From NCBI GenBank assembly GCA_037903355.1, contig JBAJFE010000038.1, positions 1,178,001-1,242,000 of the forward strand: a stretch of 64,000 nt of DNA. The letters are read 5' to 3'. Below are positions 19,660-32,515 of this stretch, piece by piece (position 1 is the stretch's first letter; each line of letters opens with the position of its first letter). The notes under the pieces are model-generated. The model worked only from the letters and a program-made list of their open reading frames with translations, did not search any database and had not been told where the DNA came from. The position numbers and the translations under genes are program-made. Source of the DNA: Trichuris trichiura (taxonomy: Eukaryota; Nematoda; Enoplea; Trichinellida; Trichuridae).

Positions 19660-22200
19660 CTGCAGAGGAAACGTATAAGAAAGTGACGTGGCTATCACCG
19701 GAGGCCCTACACGTAGGAAAGTGAAAGGAAAGGATGAACGGTAATAATTTGCCCAGCTGAACGCAATAAACCAAAGAATGGCGAGAGGAGACAGACAGAT
19801 TTTGCTAGAAGGGCAATGCAAAGACGTAGAAGACAACAGCAGGCTGGATAGGACCGGAGACCTTTACAAGAAAATTAGGGGCATCAAGGAACCGTTCCAT
19901 GCGAAAAGCAAAAAGAAAAAAGGTGAGAAAGCCAGGGCTTAACCAGCAAAGAACAGAGATTAAAAGCAGGTAGAGAGAGTACACTACGACACTATATAAG
20001 AAAGATTACCAACTGAGTCACCATGGCGTAAGAACGAAGTCATGTATCCCTTAAGAAGCATAACGAATAACAAAAGCCTTAAGCAGGACGGAGTCACAGT
20101 GGAACTACTCAAAACTTTAAATGAAGCAGTTAATGGAGTGCTGCACTGCATTTGTCAACAAATTTGGGAAGCACAGCAAAGGTCATTGCATTGGACAAGA
20201 TCAGTCTATGTTCTAATTCGTAAAAAGGCAATGGCCAGGAGTGCTGTAATTACACTTATTTCGCATGCCAGTAAGGTCAGGCCCAAAATTCTGCAAGTTA
20301 GATTTCAGCAATAAGTAAACAGAGTATTACCAGAGGAGCAAGCTGGCTTCGGACAGGGTAAAAGAACTGGGGAATAAGTTGCCAAAATTCTCTGAATTAT
20401 AGAGAAAGCGAGAGAATTCCAGAGAACCACTTATTTCTGCTTTATCGACTACACCAAAGTTTTTGGTTGTGTAAATCACAACAGACTGCAGTGAATGCTC
20501 AAGGACATGGAAGTCCCAGATAGTCTTGCCTCTCCTGAAGAGCTTGCGCACAAATCAAGGAGCAGCTGTCCAAACTGCACATGGAACAACCGACTCATTC
20601 GAGGTTAGGAAAGGAGTGCGGCATGGTTGCCCACTATCATCCTATCTGTGCAACTTATGTGCTGAATGCCTCATGAGAAATACTGACTCAATGGATCAAA
20701 ATCTGGAATTAGGGTCACGGAAATTGTTGCCTCGCAATAAAATATAATTTATGGCCCCCTCACATGCGATCCAATGTCACACGTCCCTCGTCGACCGAGC
20801 CCATTTATCATTATCAGAATATTATTCAGGTTTTCAGGTTTTCCGTTATTATTCAGGTCTTCTCGCCGTATGACTCCTACATTTAAACACGCTTAGCCAC
20901 CCCTCTTCCTCTTTCGGTTTATCACACCCCTCTTCGTATAGAGTTTAACTTTCTTCTCTCCGTATCAAACGGTTAGCACGGTTCCTAGTCGCATTACAGT
21001 TGCAACCAAAAATATTGACTGAGATGTGCAGATAATATCGCCTTACTGGCTGAAAAAGAAGAATGGTTGAGGAACCTGCTCTTGACGATAAATGAGGAGA
21101 GTCCAAGCGCTAAACGTAATGCATTATGTTCGTAGCCAACTTTTACTCCTTCAAGGTTCGTTCGACAACCCACCAAAAGAAGCACACACGCACGCACATT
21201 GTCCCTCTCATATTTTTGATCTACTGGTTATTTGTAGCACTGTCTGTCCTAGAGCACCCATTGCAGTAAAAAGTACTATGATTCTGGCAACTGACCCCTG
21301 GAAAACGGTTGAAGAAGAACTGGAAGCAGCAATGGAACTTGCCGTATATAACGGTCTATAAGAACTTTCCCCTACCTAAGTAAAGGGTGGTAATGATTAG
21401 CCCAGTTACGGCGACGCTGATTGCTCAAGTCTAGGTCAATTCTGATTAGTCAGTTTTTGCGTTGAAGGCAGTTGGCAAGACAGTTTCGATTGAATGGACG
21501 ATTAGTGCTCACAGAAACCCAACCAATCAGAATTGACCTAGACTTGAGCAGTCAGCGTCACCGTGACTGGGCTGATCATTACCACCCTTTACTTGGGTAG
21601 GGAGAGCTCTTATAGACCGTAATGTACGGTATACACTTGAGCTGAAAGATCACCACGGACAGAGACTGCTTCTTCGAAAACAAGCCACAGTCAAACTGGA
21701 CAAGGTATTCCACAGAGGTATCAGCTTGAAGACCAAGGCCGTACAAACAAAACTATGGTCTTGCCAGTCATGTACGGCTGTGGGAGTTAGACAATGTTGT
21801 CAGCTGTCATAGAATCAATACCTTCGAGCTCTGGTGCTAGAGAAAAATCTTAAGAGTTAGCTGACGCGTAAAGGCGCAAATAAATCTGTACTGAAAGAAA
21901 CCAAACCACGGTGTTTATTGGAAAGCGCACTGCTACAGTCGAAGCTTCAGTGTTTTGGTTACTTAATGAAAAGAAATTATTCCTTTAAAAAAAGTCTAAT
22001 GTCGGAAAAGCTCGTAGGCAAAGGGAAAATTGGCTGGTTAAAATTGAGATGAATAGACGGTACCAAGGAAACGACAAACCTGAGGTTGGCAAGGCTCCCA
22101 GAAACCACGGAAGATAGGATGGCCTGGAAAACAGTCAGCTATCAGATCAGCAAGAGTCAGTCACAACTGAAGAATGAAACAACGACACCAACAACAATAA
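19660..22200 (+). mobile_element. Dead BovB/RTE-type LINE
   Basis: Fragments of one reverse-transcriptase polyprotein occur in order across frames: AQLNAINQRMARGD and QCKDVEDNSRLDRTGDLYKK (about 19750-19880), LISHASKV (20260), AREFQRTTYFCFIDYTKVF (20410-20465), HGTTDSFEVRKGVRHGC (20580-20635), ADNIALLAEKEE (21030-21065), HRINTFELWC (21805-21835), FGYLMKR (21955) and AWKTVSYQISKSQSQL near the end. These follow the RT domain and C-terminus of the BovB clade of RTE elements. The catalytic FDCVDH is FGCVNH and YADD is CADN, with many stops and frameshifts. The MITE at 21351-21620 sits inside it. The 5' endonuclease half is missing. Confidence 0.85.
21351..21620. mobile_element. Long-TIR MITE, copy 1 (nested in the LINE)
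   Basis: Inverted arms of about 105 bp start ACGGTCTATAAGA and include GGGTGGTAATGAT and TCAAGTCTAGGTCAATTCTG. The ~60-bp middle is unpaired. A second copy is at 34131-34391. The insertion interrupts LINE homology, so it is younger than the LINE. Confidence 0.85.
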
Positions 22201-22281
22201 TCTGTATTTTGATCTTTCTGTTTCTTTCCGTTATATACTACATTTATGCTTAACTGACAAGTACCTCCTCCCTTTCTTACG

Positions 22282-22311
22282 CTGACGACAGGACTCGAGC
22301 GTCCTGAAAGC
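22282..22311 (+). ncRNA. Hammerhead-like motif
   Basis: CTGACGA, perfect stem CAGGAC/GTCCTG, loop TCGAGC, then AAAGC. Compared with the 5850 copy, two stem pairs have changed on both strands (G-C to A-T and T-A to A-T), keeping the helix. It stands just downstream of the LINE without an obvious partner arm. Confidence 0.55.
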
Positions 22312-24985
22312 TACATACGTTTGTTTTCTGTCAACTTCCTAACAAGCCGTTCATTCATTCATTGGTATGGCGTCTACGCTGGTTCCTTACAGGTGAATAA
22401 TTGGTTTTTATGAAACTGTGATTTAGCGAATATATAAAAATTAAGTTTTGCTTAAGGTTTAAAGTTTTTCTTATTTAGCTGTTTGTGGTGCTTCAACTTT
22501 AAACTTTTGCAATGGGCAAGTCTTACAATATTGATGTTTATAAGGTCAGTTCACTCTTCCTACTCTTAGCTGATGGGACGCTACTTTGCCTTCAGGACGG
22601 CCGCATAAAATCTCGGTAAGCTTTAAGACATTGCACCGCCTACGATTGAAGTGCATTAACAACGAACATGTACCTTAGCTTTATTATTTAGTATTTACCT
22701 GTTTTATGCTTTTGCAACTAAGTAATGTTTTTCGTTTTATCTATGTGTGCACTGTGTTCACTCACGACTGTTCGCAAAGAAATTTTGCAAACACATTAGC
22801 ATCTGATTTGAAAGAATGTTACATGTACATGTTAATTGCATACGTTGTGGTCCTTCAATGTGGGATCTTTTGTAAGGCATACTAGAGTTTTCATAACTGA
22901 AATTGGGGTGAGCCCATTTCATGTACTAATGGGCATTAAAAACCGTTTAGATCATGGTGATAAATCCTAAGTCAACAATATCACACAACAAGACTACGCG
23001 AAAAGTTTGTTAAAGTGTGACAATTCGCGCTTGATCAGCTTTATTTTTTTATTTACGGATAGGAACCCGTTAGTCAGGGAGAAAAAAGCTCATATACCGA
23101 AGCTTTCGGGTGTTTAACCGTCACCCACCATCAGAAAACTCCCTCTCGGAAATTTGCTGTGGAAAGACACTCCGTTTTGTATTCCATCACGAGAAGATTA
23201 GAAACGTTTTTGTAAGATCTGTTCTATACTCCCTAATTCTGAAGCTCTTCTGGCTTTTTTATCTACCGAATGGTTTCCTGTTCTTCATGGCAAGTCGTCT
23301 CTGTAATCAAACAAATGGCAGATAATCGATCATCCGAAGCAGGTCATTTCGGTGCGTAAGGTTCAGTGCACAGGTGATTTGCACAAACTTGTATGACAAA
23401 CTCCAGTGTATGACTTATGAATGCCATCAATAGGCAATCTTTATTTGGTTCAGGTCGTACGTTATTTTTTGCTACCGACAGTTCTAATGTTTCTTCTCAG
23501 AGGCGCTTTAGCTCTCATGCTGGTACGCTTTTTTCATAGGTGCACATTTCCACAAGGTACACTTCCTCTGACCTGCAGCGATAAATTTTATTAGGTGACT
23601 ATCACCAACGGCCAGTCTCTTTTTTACACATCTGAAGCTCCCCTATGGTTTTCCAGCCGTGTTTCCAAAGGTTCATTTCAGAGGCGATTTCGCTTTCATG
23701 CCACTACCTGGTTTTCGCATTGCCTAGTTGCAATGCATTATATTTCCATGGGGCACGCCTTCATGGTCTGTGGACCTACGTTTCGGTGAAACTAACTTTC
23801 GCTCGATCGCATGTTTACAAGTTCATACCTTTGGTAGTGTTCTTTTCCATTAAATTGTGATAATTCAGATTGAAAACCCAACGTTTTCACTCGGTAGCAT
23901 TTGTCGCGGTTACGTTTCCCAGAGTTAAAAGGTTAAAATGTCGTATATACTGGTCTATATTACGACAGCCATATTTGAGATTAATTTCTCTTGTCATTGG
24001 GCAATGTCCATCGTATAAAATGATGGTCGAGTTTACAATCAATTTTTGAACGTTAATTCATGCCAAATATAAGGCAACAACGAAGAAGCAGGGGGCTCCA
24101 TACCGCCATGTTGATACTGCAAATGCTTCCTCAGGGGAATTGTGCTATGGTTTTCAAAGGCCTGCTGCAGCTTCGCCTTTTGAAGTAGGAAAACGTAAGT
24201 TGTTTGCAGAGAGTTTAGCACATATTTTGAAGTATTTGCTGGATGTTCTTGAGTCTGAACAAATAATTTTGGTTTCTCAGTTGTCTGGGATGATTTCTTC
24301 ACAAAATATCTGCAAACGATTTTGAAATAATAAGGGTCTTCCAAGTGGCGCAGGCGCAACATGTCCTCACAAGACTACTGAAAAAGAGCACCGAAATGTC
24401 ACTGATGCTACGATCTGCCCATTTTACTCCAAATGAAGGTCGCACTTTAGCTACTACAAAGATAAAACTGATGAACTGCGGAACTGTCAGACAAGGCTAC
24501 TACCCAAAACATTAGCAACTAAAGTATTCATTTTAGCCCATTTTAACTGAGCTGTAGCGGATTTATAGAGGTATATTATTTCTGGAAACCTTTTTATTAC
24601 TTCTTGTGGTTGTACCAAAAACTAGTAAACATTTAAAAGCGGATGATGCTCCTTGGCAACCTGGCCCATTCCCTAAGCCAGTACAGACAGCCAGATATGG
24701 CGCAATTCAATAAACGGGGGCTTTAAGTCATTTTTAAAGCTTCGTAAGTGAAAATGCAATGGGTGTTTCGGTTGAATGCTAAACTACTTTTGCTGCAGTG
24801 AAGGATCACCTTATTACGTCAGCTTTGTACAAAGCGATTAAAGCTACAACTCATATTTGTGAGACCTTGTTGCTTAGCTGAGGGATACTGTGACGGTCTT
24901 TGTTTTAACGGGACATTTCCGCAGCAAAGTGCATGAAGATGACCGAAGGGGGACAATGACCCATGACAGAACAATCTCCTGAAGC
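22312..24985. other. Intergenic, one further motif relic only
   Basis: Apart from the motif at 23102-23134, I see no supported gene. Several 60-107-residue open frames here lack family features. Confidence 0.4.
23102..23134 (-). repeat. Diverged hammerhead-like motif
   Basis: Minus strand CTGATGG (last A changed to G), stem TGGGTG/CACCCG, then AAAGCTTCGG, followed by an ACGGG...CCGTAAATAAA tail of the kind seen in the other copies. The altered core base argues against activity. Confidence 0.5.
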
Positions 24986-24989
24986 AGGT

Positions 24990-25345
24990 GTGGGGAACGT
25001 CCAGCCCGCGAGACCATTTCATCCGGCCCGTGATGCATTCCTTTCCACCCAAGGAGGCAACCGCAAATGGATGAACGATTCAGTGTAATGTGACTGTGGG
25101 GGCTTATTTTTATAATGCGATAAACGTATGGTATGTGAGTCTTAGTAATAACATAAATCTTGCGTAACAAGCAGGGAGAAGCTTGCTCGGTTCTCTGTTG
25201 ACAAACCGATGTCGTCAGTCTTCAGAGGCAAGCAGTAGGCGACACTAGTGTGCGCATCGGTAGCGTGAACCATTGGCCGCCTACCGACAGGAAGTATTAT
25301 TCTTATCTCGCCTTATTGCTTTTTTAGAGGGGTGACTTAAATGTG
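24990..25345. repeat. Second copy of the 7720-8400 segment
   Basis: Co-linear with 7720-8400 but lacking about 360 bases after GGTAGCGTG. Ends at CTTATCTCGCCTTATTGCTTT. No ORF recognised. Confidence 0.6.
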
Positions 25346-27128
25346 CATACGTGCAAACAAAGCAGGCTACGTTTTTCGGTTGAGCATTCTGTATCGCCCG
25401 CGAATGTTCTTATAAACGTCTGAACAGCGCGCGGCAGCAAAAAGGTTCCCCACCCTGTCCTGAAGGAGCACTGACCCATGGAAACAATGATTTAAGGCTG
25501 GATGAGGTCCTGCAATCTGCACATGGCTATCTAACGGGAAAGAGGAGTACGTCAGGTCGCCCTATGGGATGTCAGAAGTTTAGGCCGTGTGAGGAGCAAC
25601 GACGTAAATTTCTTGTCATCAACGCGTACTTCGTTTAGCAGCAAGCACAAGCACCCTGATAAGTACAGAACGTTTTGCACTTGAGATATTCAGGGCATAA
25701 TAACATGTCGAAATGTACTCAGCGAATGCGTGCATAAATACATCCACTGGAAATTTACCCTGTGGGAAGAAAACACATCCGTAAGGAATCCGGACGAATA
25801 CAGAACCCCATGGAATCATACCTCTTTAGTGCCATCTAAACAAATTCCTTTGGAGTGGGAAAATGGGAGCCTGTACGCACTGCACGATAAGGTCGACCTG
25901 TCGTGCGCTAGTACCTTTGCAACACCCGTCTGTGAGAATCCTGGACCAACGAAAGCAAGTGATCGCATGCCAATGAAAACCCTCATACGCGTATGACGGG
26001 AAGTGTGGCCACACACTGTAAAAACGTGCCCATGGAAACAAACCACATCGAATGCAGCCAGTGAGGAAACGTTATGGGACGAAAAAGAAGTCGTCATCCA
26101 AAGAAAGGTTTGACAACATGGCAAGGAAAATGTGATGCTTCATGGGACGTACAAGAAGGTTGTTCACCGTCGTTAGTCACTCGGTAAAATTTACGGTTGC
26201 AAATCAATGAAATGAAGTACCTGCTGGAAACCTGCCGAACAGAAAAGAAGCCCTGAGGAAACTTTCCAGCATGAGATACGACAAAACAAAGAGGAAAATT
26301 GAATGAGAGCTCACCATGACAACTAAAATCTCCGGAAAGAAAACTTTCTAAACATGGCTAACAAAAATTAATGTCCGCTGCTCTAAAACCAAAGGGAGAT
26401 TGTCCATTGCCGACCATTATAAATGGCACAGCAGATTTCATTAGTGCAGACCACGCGCTGAACCGCACGCGTCAAACGATACGGCGTCTCATCGTAACGC
26501 ACCTTCGATTAATAGGTGTTCATTAGCAAAAAAACGTTAATCTGATCTTTCCTTTATGACCTCTTTTTATGTGCATTCTATTACCTTTTTCCGAGATGAA
26601 CTCTTTCGTTTATGCATACTAATTAGCAATGTTTTCAGGTGTATAGTGTCTATGGTGCATCTATTTAACAGATATTCTTTGCAAATCTTTAGTTAATAGT
26701 ATTTCCTAAAATTAGTGAGTCAGTTTATAATGAGAACATTAGTTAAGGTCAGTGTTTGCAAATTGAAGACCAGAGGAGAAAAATACTGCTTGAACATGAG
26801 TGTCTCATTTGAGGGGTTTTTGGTAAAGCGTTGCATGATTTATTTGTTATTTATTAATGAATCAGCTTTAACGTAATTTAAAGGTGTACAGTAAATGGTC
26901 GATGGAGAGTAATGCTTTTTATGGCAGTATCAATATTTTTTTAATTTAGGAGACACCTCTGTGCAGCATTCCTCTTTGGGTATCAGAGAGTTGCTATGGT
27001 ACGTAACACTGCGTCGTTTATTTCTTTTGCGCTTTGCACATTCTAGCGAGAATAAATATAAGTTCCGCTTCGTTTTTAACCATCTTAATGCTTTAACGGA
27101 ATGGTTTGTTAAGGAACAGTTTGCATAT
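25346..27128. other. Intergenic, nothing recognised
   Basis: The open frames around 25730-26124 have no recognisable domain and are not supported as exons. Confidence 0.4.
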
Positions 27129-27650
27129 GCCTTCATGAGTAGGGCACGTGCATTGACAGCTGATGATGTTTCATGCTTTTCACTATATCTGCTCGAGTCT
27201 TCAAACGTCTGCTTCATTTCCAAATGAATACGTTTTTCAGTTTCTCATTCGTTCAGTTATTGCTTCTTGTTAGTATTCAGGTTTGCCTTATATTTGCAGC
27301 AGGTGTAGTTCTTTTTTAGTTTAAGAAACGTTGCAGTAGAAGTGAAAAAAATGCCGTCACTCACTTATTATAATAGGGTTCAGTTGGTAAAAGTACGTGG
27401 TTCAGATTGCTTTCTGTATCTAAAGTGGGGCGCTGAAAAAATACTAGACTAAAATTTTTATGAATCAGTTTGGCTTGCCATACTGGACTCTTTCGTTCAA
27501 GTTCTGACGAATACAAAATTGAGCTCTTCAAGGCAAAGTGTCATCGTATTTCAGATTGTCTTCTATTGCTAAGAAAACATACCATTATCCAAACCTAGAA
27601 TTGATGAGTTAAAACCTGAAGTTTCAACAGTGCTTGTTGGTGGACCCTAT
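27129..27650. repeat. Diverged duplicate of the gene A 5' flank
   Basis: Matches 7121-7600 in ordered blocks and lies about 4 kb upstream of gene B, against about 1.2 kb upstream of gene A. The extra distance at gene B holds the Penelope relic at 29768-30225 and an ATT microsatellite. Confidence 0.55.
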
Positions 27651-29767
27651 CAGTTGTACATGACTTTAATCTTTTTTCGGCTCATTAGAGGTAAAAAATG
27701 TCCTCACGTTAAGGCAATTTGGAGAAGAATGAGTTAAGGACTTGCTTGTTGAAGGAGTATAAGAACATGCGAGTATAAAGGTTTGCGGTCTTTTTCATCT
27801 ATGCAGGCTAACAGGAAAGTAAAAAGCTGAAGAAGTAGTAATGAGGACCTTACAGAGGTTCACTCAACTGCTTCAGGTTGGGTAGATAACAAAGAAGATA
27901 CTTAATGAAGGTGAATCTCATATTGAATGCAGTGTTAGATTAACGGTTATGCTCGCTCGTGACTACAGCAGCCTCTTTATGAGATGAAAAGAAAAAGTCG
28001 CTTTCTGATTACAAAGTGTTCGCAGTAAGTTCAAGTAGGAAGAAACCTATAGAACAGAAAACCCAGACGATGAACATCGGCTACCCATTGCGCTGTCATA
28101 GAATGAACCGTAAGAACTGCCATGACACCATGTTCATCATACGTGCTTAAGAGTTGTCCTTACGTTATATTGTGTGAAAGTTAGTGACGCTCAGCCATGG
28201 TGCTCTCATTCTTCATTTCAGTTCGAGTGATCATGCGGGAATTGTATGTCAAGTGAAGAAGAAGATCATAGGCCTATGGTTTTCAATATGGTGTTTTGTT
28301 GCAGATACTTTGTTTTAGTGTTTGAATAGGGATATTTTGTGATCGTCGTTAATTACTACTGCTTACTTCATACAGTCAGTGCAACGTTACTGAACATGAC
28401 CACGTAGTTTCATACTGTGTGGTTAAAATCAGTTTGTCCTGCTTGTGAACGCTCTGTATGAAAAAACATGTAACTTTGCTCAATCCATCATCTGCATAGC
28501 GAATGATTCAGTCGCAGAGCTCATGGCAATGAGAAAAGTTGGAAAAATTGCGTATCTCCTAACAAGAGCCATTTACACAAATAGGGCAGATTCACGTTAC
28601 CGAGGTCAGAGTAGCTCTTACAGTGCTTTAGTTAAATTAATAAGTTAGGTTTTCCTGAGAGTACCTACAGATGAGTGAAGGTATAAAGTGTTTAATACGC
28701 TGCTAATCGCGGAAGGTCTGAGGATCATTCTGGGCACGTACCCTTAGCAATTTGTATGTTAAATTTCCAATACTAGCTGAACTCGTCTTTTGAAAGGCTT
28801 TTAGTTTAGAATGTATTTCTTTATTTATAATACTGATCGTTCAATAAGATAAGTTTTGGGGACAGGGTTTTGAGATGTGCTCTTTGAACAGTCATCTGCT
28901 CTCTCATAATAACAGAATGAGGAGTTGCCACGGTAATAATTCGTGTTTCCGTATTTTTAAAGTCTATTTGTTTAAAGTGTGTCGGAAGAAATCATTTTCC
29001 AATGCGTCCAGTCCATGAATTTTTTATGTTTTTTGATAATCTGCCAGCATAACAGGCCCTGGTATAGACGCGAGATGTTTTGAATTTCATGCTATTATAA
29101 CATTGAGAATTGATTTCTTCTTGTTCCTCGTACTGTTTTTCATCTTCCTACTCTAATGCAAGACCGGGCCTTCTCCCATTGTAATCTTGAAATTTTTTAT
29201 TCTTAAATCTTTTTCCTTATACTATTGAGAATTGGTTTTTTCTTCTATAATGTCCAGTTTTTACATTAACTCATTTATTATTTTTTAGCAGAATTTTATG
29301 CTCATTTTTATGCTATTTTGATCACTTCTGCGGGAGAATCTATTTTACGTTTATAACCAGTTTTGTCTTTCGGAGCTTTCAAAACTACTCTTCACCTATT
29401 CTTAGTGGAAAGGACTCTTGTTCATTTTTTTGCTAATACCTTCTGCTGTGACCTTAACAATAATTCGTCCTTGAATCTTCAGCCAGTGTAAAATTGGCAA
29501 ATGGTTTCTACCTGTTTCTTGTTTCCTTTGTTGCTATTGTAGCGACCGGTCCAGCTGCGTACTCGAAACGCACTGCACATTAAGGTCACCGACCTCCCTA
29601 GCTACCGTCAGTTGTTGACGCGTCGTTTATACTCACTCTCATGAGTTCGTGTGTTAGAGTTAACGTTACTGTTCTTGACGTGAAGTAAAAGATTTGTTTC
29701 TTGCACGCATCAGACATAGCATGGCAACTACACTATCTTACTCATTTCTTTGCCAAAATTACGAAAG
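27651..29767. other. Intergenic, nothing recognised
   Basis: AT-rich, no exon, RNA gene or repeat pair that I can support. The missing start exon of gene B could be between here and 31392. Confidence 0.4.
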
Positions 29768-30225
29768 CTAAAGTGAATAGCAACAGTTGCGTATACCAGT
29801 TAGCCTTGACCAAACTTTGCTGACATGTGTTCTTTGATCACGAGTGTAGGTTATATTATCCTTAACATAAACGGCTTCACTGAAAGGCTGAATATGCTGA
29901 TCTCTTTCACGAAGTAAAATTCTTGCACTAAGATCATTTAAGGAATAGGCTGCATGTTTTGCATTTGCTGATGCCTTTAGTCGGCTATCCATAGTAGCTG
30001 TTGGTTCCACTTTGGCCATCTACCAAGATTTGAAATGGAGATCCCATTATGAAGATTGTTTTTGCACTCTTCCAGCCTGTTAATCATTTCAAATCTGTGG
30101 GCTAATGCATTACCAGTGTCTTCTTTATAAACAGCTGAGCATGCATATTTGATTGTTGTGGTGCCGCTCAGCAGGCGAAATCCGTTGGCGGGCATAGCAG
30201 CCGAAGAACGGAAACACCTACTCAC
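29768..30225 (-). pseudogene. Penelope-like endonuclease relic
   Basis: Two overlapping minus-strand frames together cover a GIY-YIG endonuclease C-terminal half: TGNALAHRFE, INRLEECKNN, then SANAKHAAYSLNDL and EAVYVKDNITYTRDQRTHVSKVW. The last part parallels EALYIRHNQTYNRDQRADVSEIW at 13160-13440, so both come from one family. It is frameshifted and lacks the catalytic core. Confidence 0.7.
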
Positions 30226-31229
30226 TGAGTGTGACAGACACAGGGTGAAGAGTCTTCAGCCGAGCGGAGCTGCTGCATATGCTCGTGTCGCTTGTGTTGA
30301 GTGGCTAAGCGAGAAGAAGTAAACTTTTGGGGTTAAATATTTGACTCGACGAGATGGTAAGAGATTGCATAAATGACACCCTTGTTTTTCGCTGAAGCTA
30401 ACAGAAGTTAGGAAAACTCATGAAGTTAACGAGGTAACCCAAACGTTTCCCAAAGCGTACCCCAGCATCCTAGCAACATGAATTCCTTTCTTAGCGCTAA
30501 CGTTAGCTTTGAAAACAGAACTCAGGTAAGCCTTGAAAATTCTGCTGTTGTTGTGTGCGTTTTTAGGTGAGCAAATAAACCGTTTAAACTTTTGCTGAAG
30601 GGAATAAGTCTGAAAATGACGCACTTTCTTTCATTGATATCTTGAGGGTTCTGAAGAATGAGAAGTTAAAAAAATGAATGTCACCAAAAATTTACTCGTA
30701 CAGTTAGTACCTTCAGTTCTCTTACCGTCCACGCTCTTTGTTGCTCGAAATTATTTACTGCATGGCGCATATGGCAATTAATTTATCCCAGGTTGAATTA
30801 CTCCACTCAGAACTCTCCTACAACAGAAATGCGTTTTCAGAAAATGCCATCCTCAGTCACTTGCAGACTATGTCATTTAAAGTAGACTTCATGAGCTTTC
30901 TTGTTCAGGAAATGGCAGTTTGAACATGCTACGTTTCACCTTGGTCTACATTGAGAGCTTCAACGAAAAATGCTAGTGAAGAGCCTAAGCTTCCGTTTTA
31001 TCTTCAGAAATTTCCCTTTGCTCATTCGTAATGACAAAGCAGGAATCCCTTTCAGTGAAGAAGCAGGAGCCGTTTATGCAATCAGATGTGCATGTTCAGC
31101 ACAATCCTAAGCTGAGTACACATTGGTTCCATACCTTCCCTAATAATCCCTCATCCATCCGTTGGTAGAAGAACCGTTTCGTTTTACTACGGTTACACTA
31201 AAAACGGGAGAATTCGTAGAAAAGCTTCA

Positions 31230-31330
<101 letters not shown>

Positions 31331-31392
31331 GATATTAGTATACAGTAAGTTATCTTAATATATTGTTATATACACATATACTTGGTTTTTAG

Positions 31393-32515
31393 CGTAGTAA
31401 GAAATTGCTACAGCATCTCATTGCGTCTTGTTGCATTATTTCAATATGCGCGGCGGCTCCCACATTCACGTGCCCAATGGAGTTAAGCCCACTTAAGTAC
31501 GGTGGCTACATCACTCAAAATGGTAAATGTGTTTCATTTGTTCCGAAGGAAAAGATTCCCAAGTGCGGACGCTACCTTCACGAGTGTCTTCAGGAGTTTT
31601 GCGCAACAGAGTTTTCTGAAGGGCATCTGATGCATTGGGATCCGAAAGATCTTGCAAAAATAAAAGATCCAGCTATGGATAAATGGAAGGAAGCTGTTAA
31701 AATTTTAAATGGAAGAATACTTATCAATCGAGTCACTTCCGTGCAGAGGAGACGAGGCCAGAGAGATGCCTGGACAAATTTTGACTGCATTAACTTTGAA
31801 ACATTCTGCGGAAAAACCTGTTTTCCTGTGGAACACTGCTCTTGGTACACAGACGGTTTGAATTGGCATTTTGGCCGGTGGCACAACTTCTACTTTATAT
31901 CTGACTTCCTTGGAGATTTGACACCTGAACATGAACAGCGCAGGTTGGAGAAAATAGAGTTACCAGCTTGCAGAAATGCTGTTTTGTATCACAGTCCAAA
32001 AAAACTGCCAAGGGTTGAAGACCTCTACAGTTGTCGTGAGAAGAATTTTGACTATTTTGCCTGTGAGCACAACAAATCTGCGGCATGCGAGATGAAGGAG
32101 GAAAGGGAATGTCACTACAATAAACAGCACAACGACTGCCGACTTTTTAAGTATAAAATTATAGTCCCTCCTGGCAAACAAGGACGTCCTTGCCCGACAC
32201 AAAAAGAAGAAAAGTGTGAATGCCCTTGCTCCGGTACTCCGGAGGAATGGACGCAATGGTCAGCTACTTGTGGCGTGATGAGTAGGTCCCGTTATAGACC
32301 AAAAGATAAAATGGCTGCAGATTGCAAAACGGATTCAAAATTATGTTGCAAAGAAGAAGAAACTCACGTTGGAGAAGACTGCAAGAATTATGCTTTCAAT
32401 ACGAGCATAAATCTTCGTGAGAAGCCTTGCAAGAAGGGAATAAAAGGTGTCGATGCTGGTGGTCACTTGGAATGTGTTTGTGATCTTGGATTTACAGGTG
32501 TGCTTTGCGAGGCAG
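31393..32515 (+). CDS. Gene B exon: signal peptide, Cys-rich domain, TSP1 patch, EGF
   Basis: The acceptor TTGGTTTTTAG ends at 31392; the donor G|GTAAGC follows 32515. RSKKLLQHLIASCCIISICA is the signal-peptide region, with cleavage plausible after ICAAA. Cysteine positions follow gene A throughout (KCGRYLHECL, FDCINFETFCG, CSWYTDGL). The TSP1-like core EEWTQWSATCG is encoded by DNA almost identical to gene A (89 of 90 bases). Confidence 0.87.
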
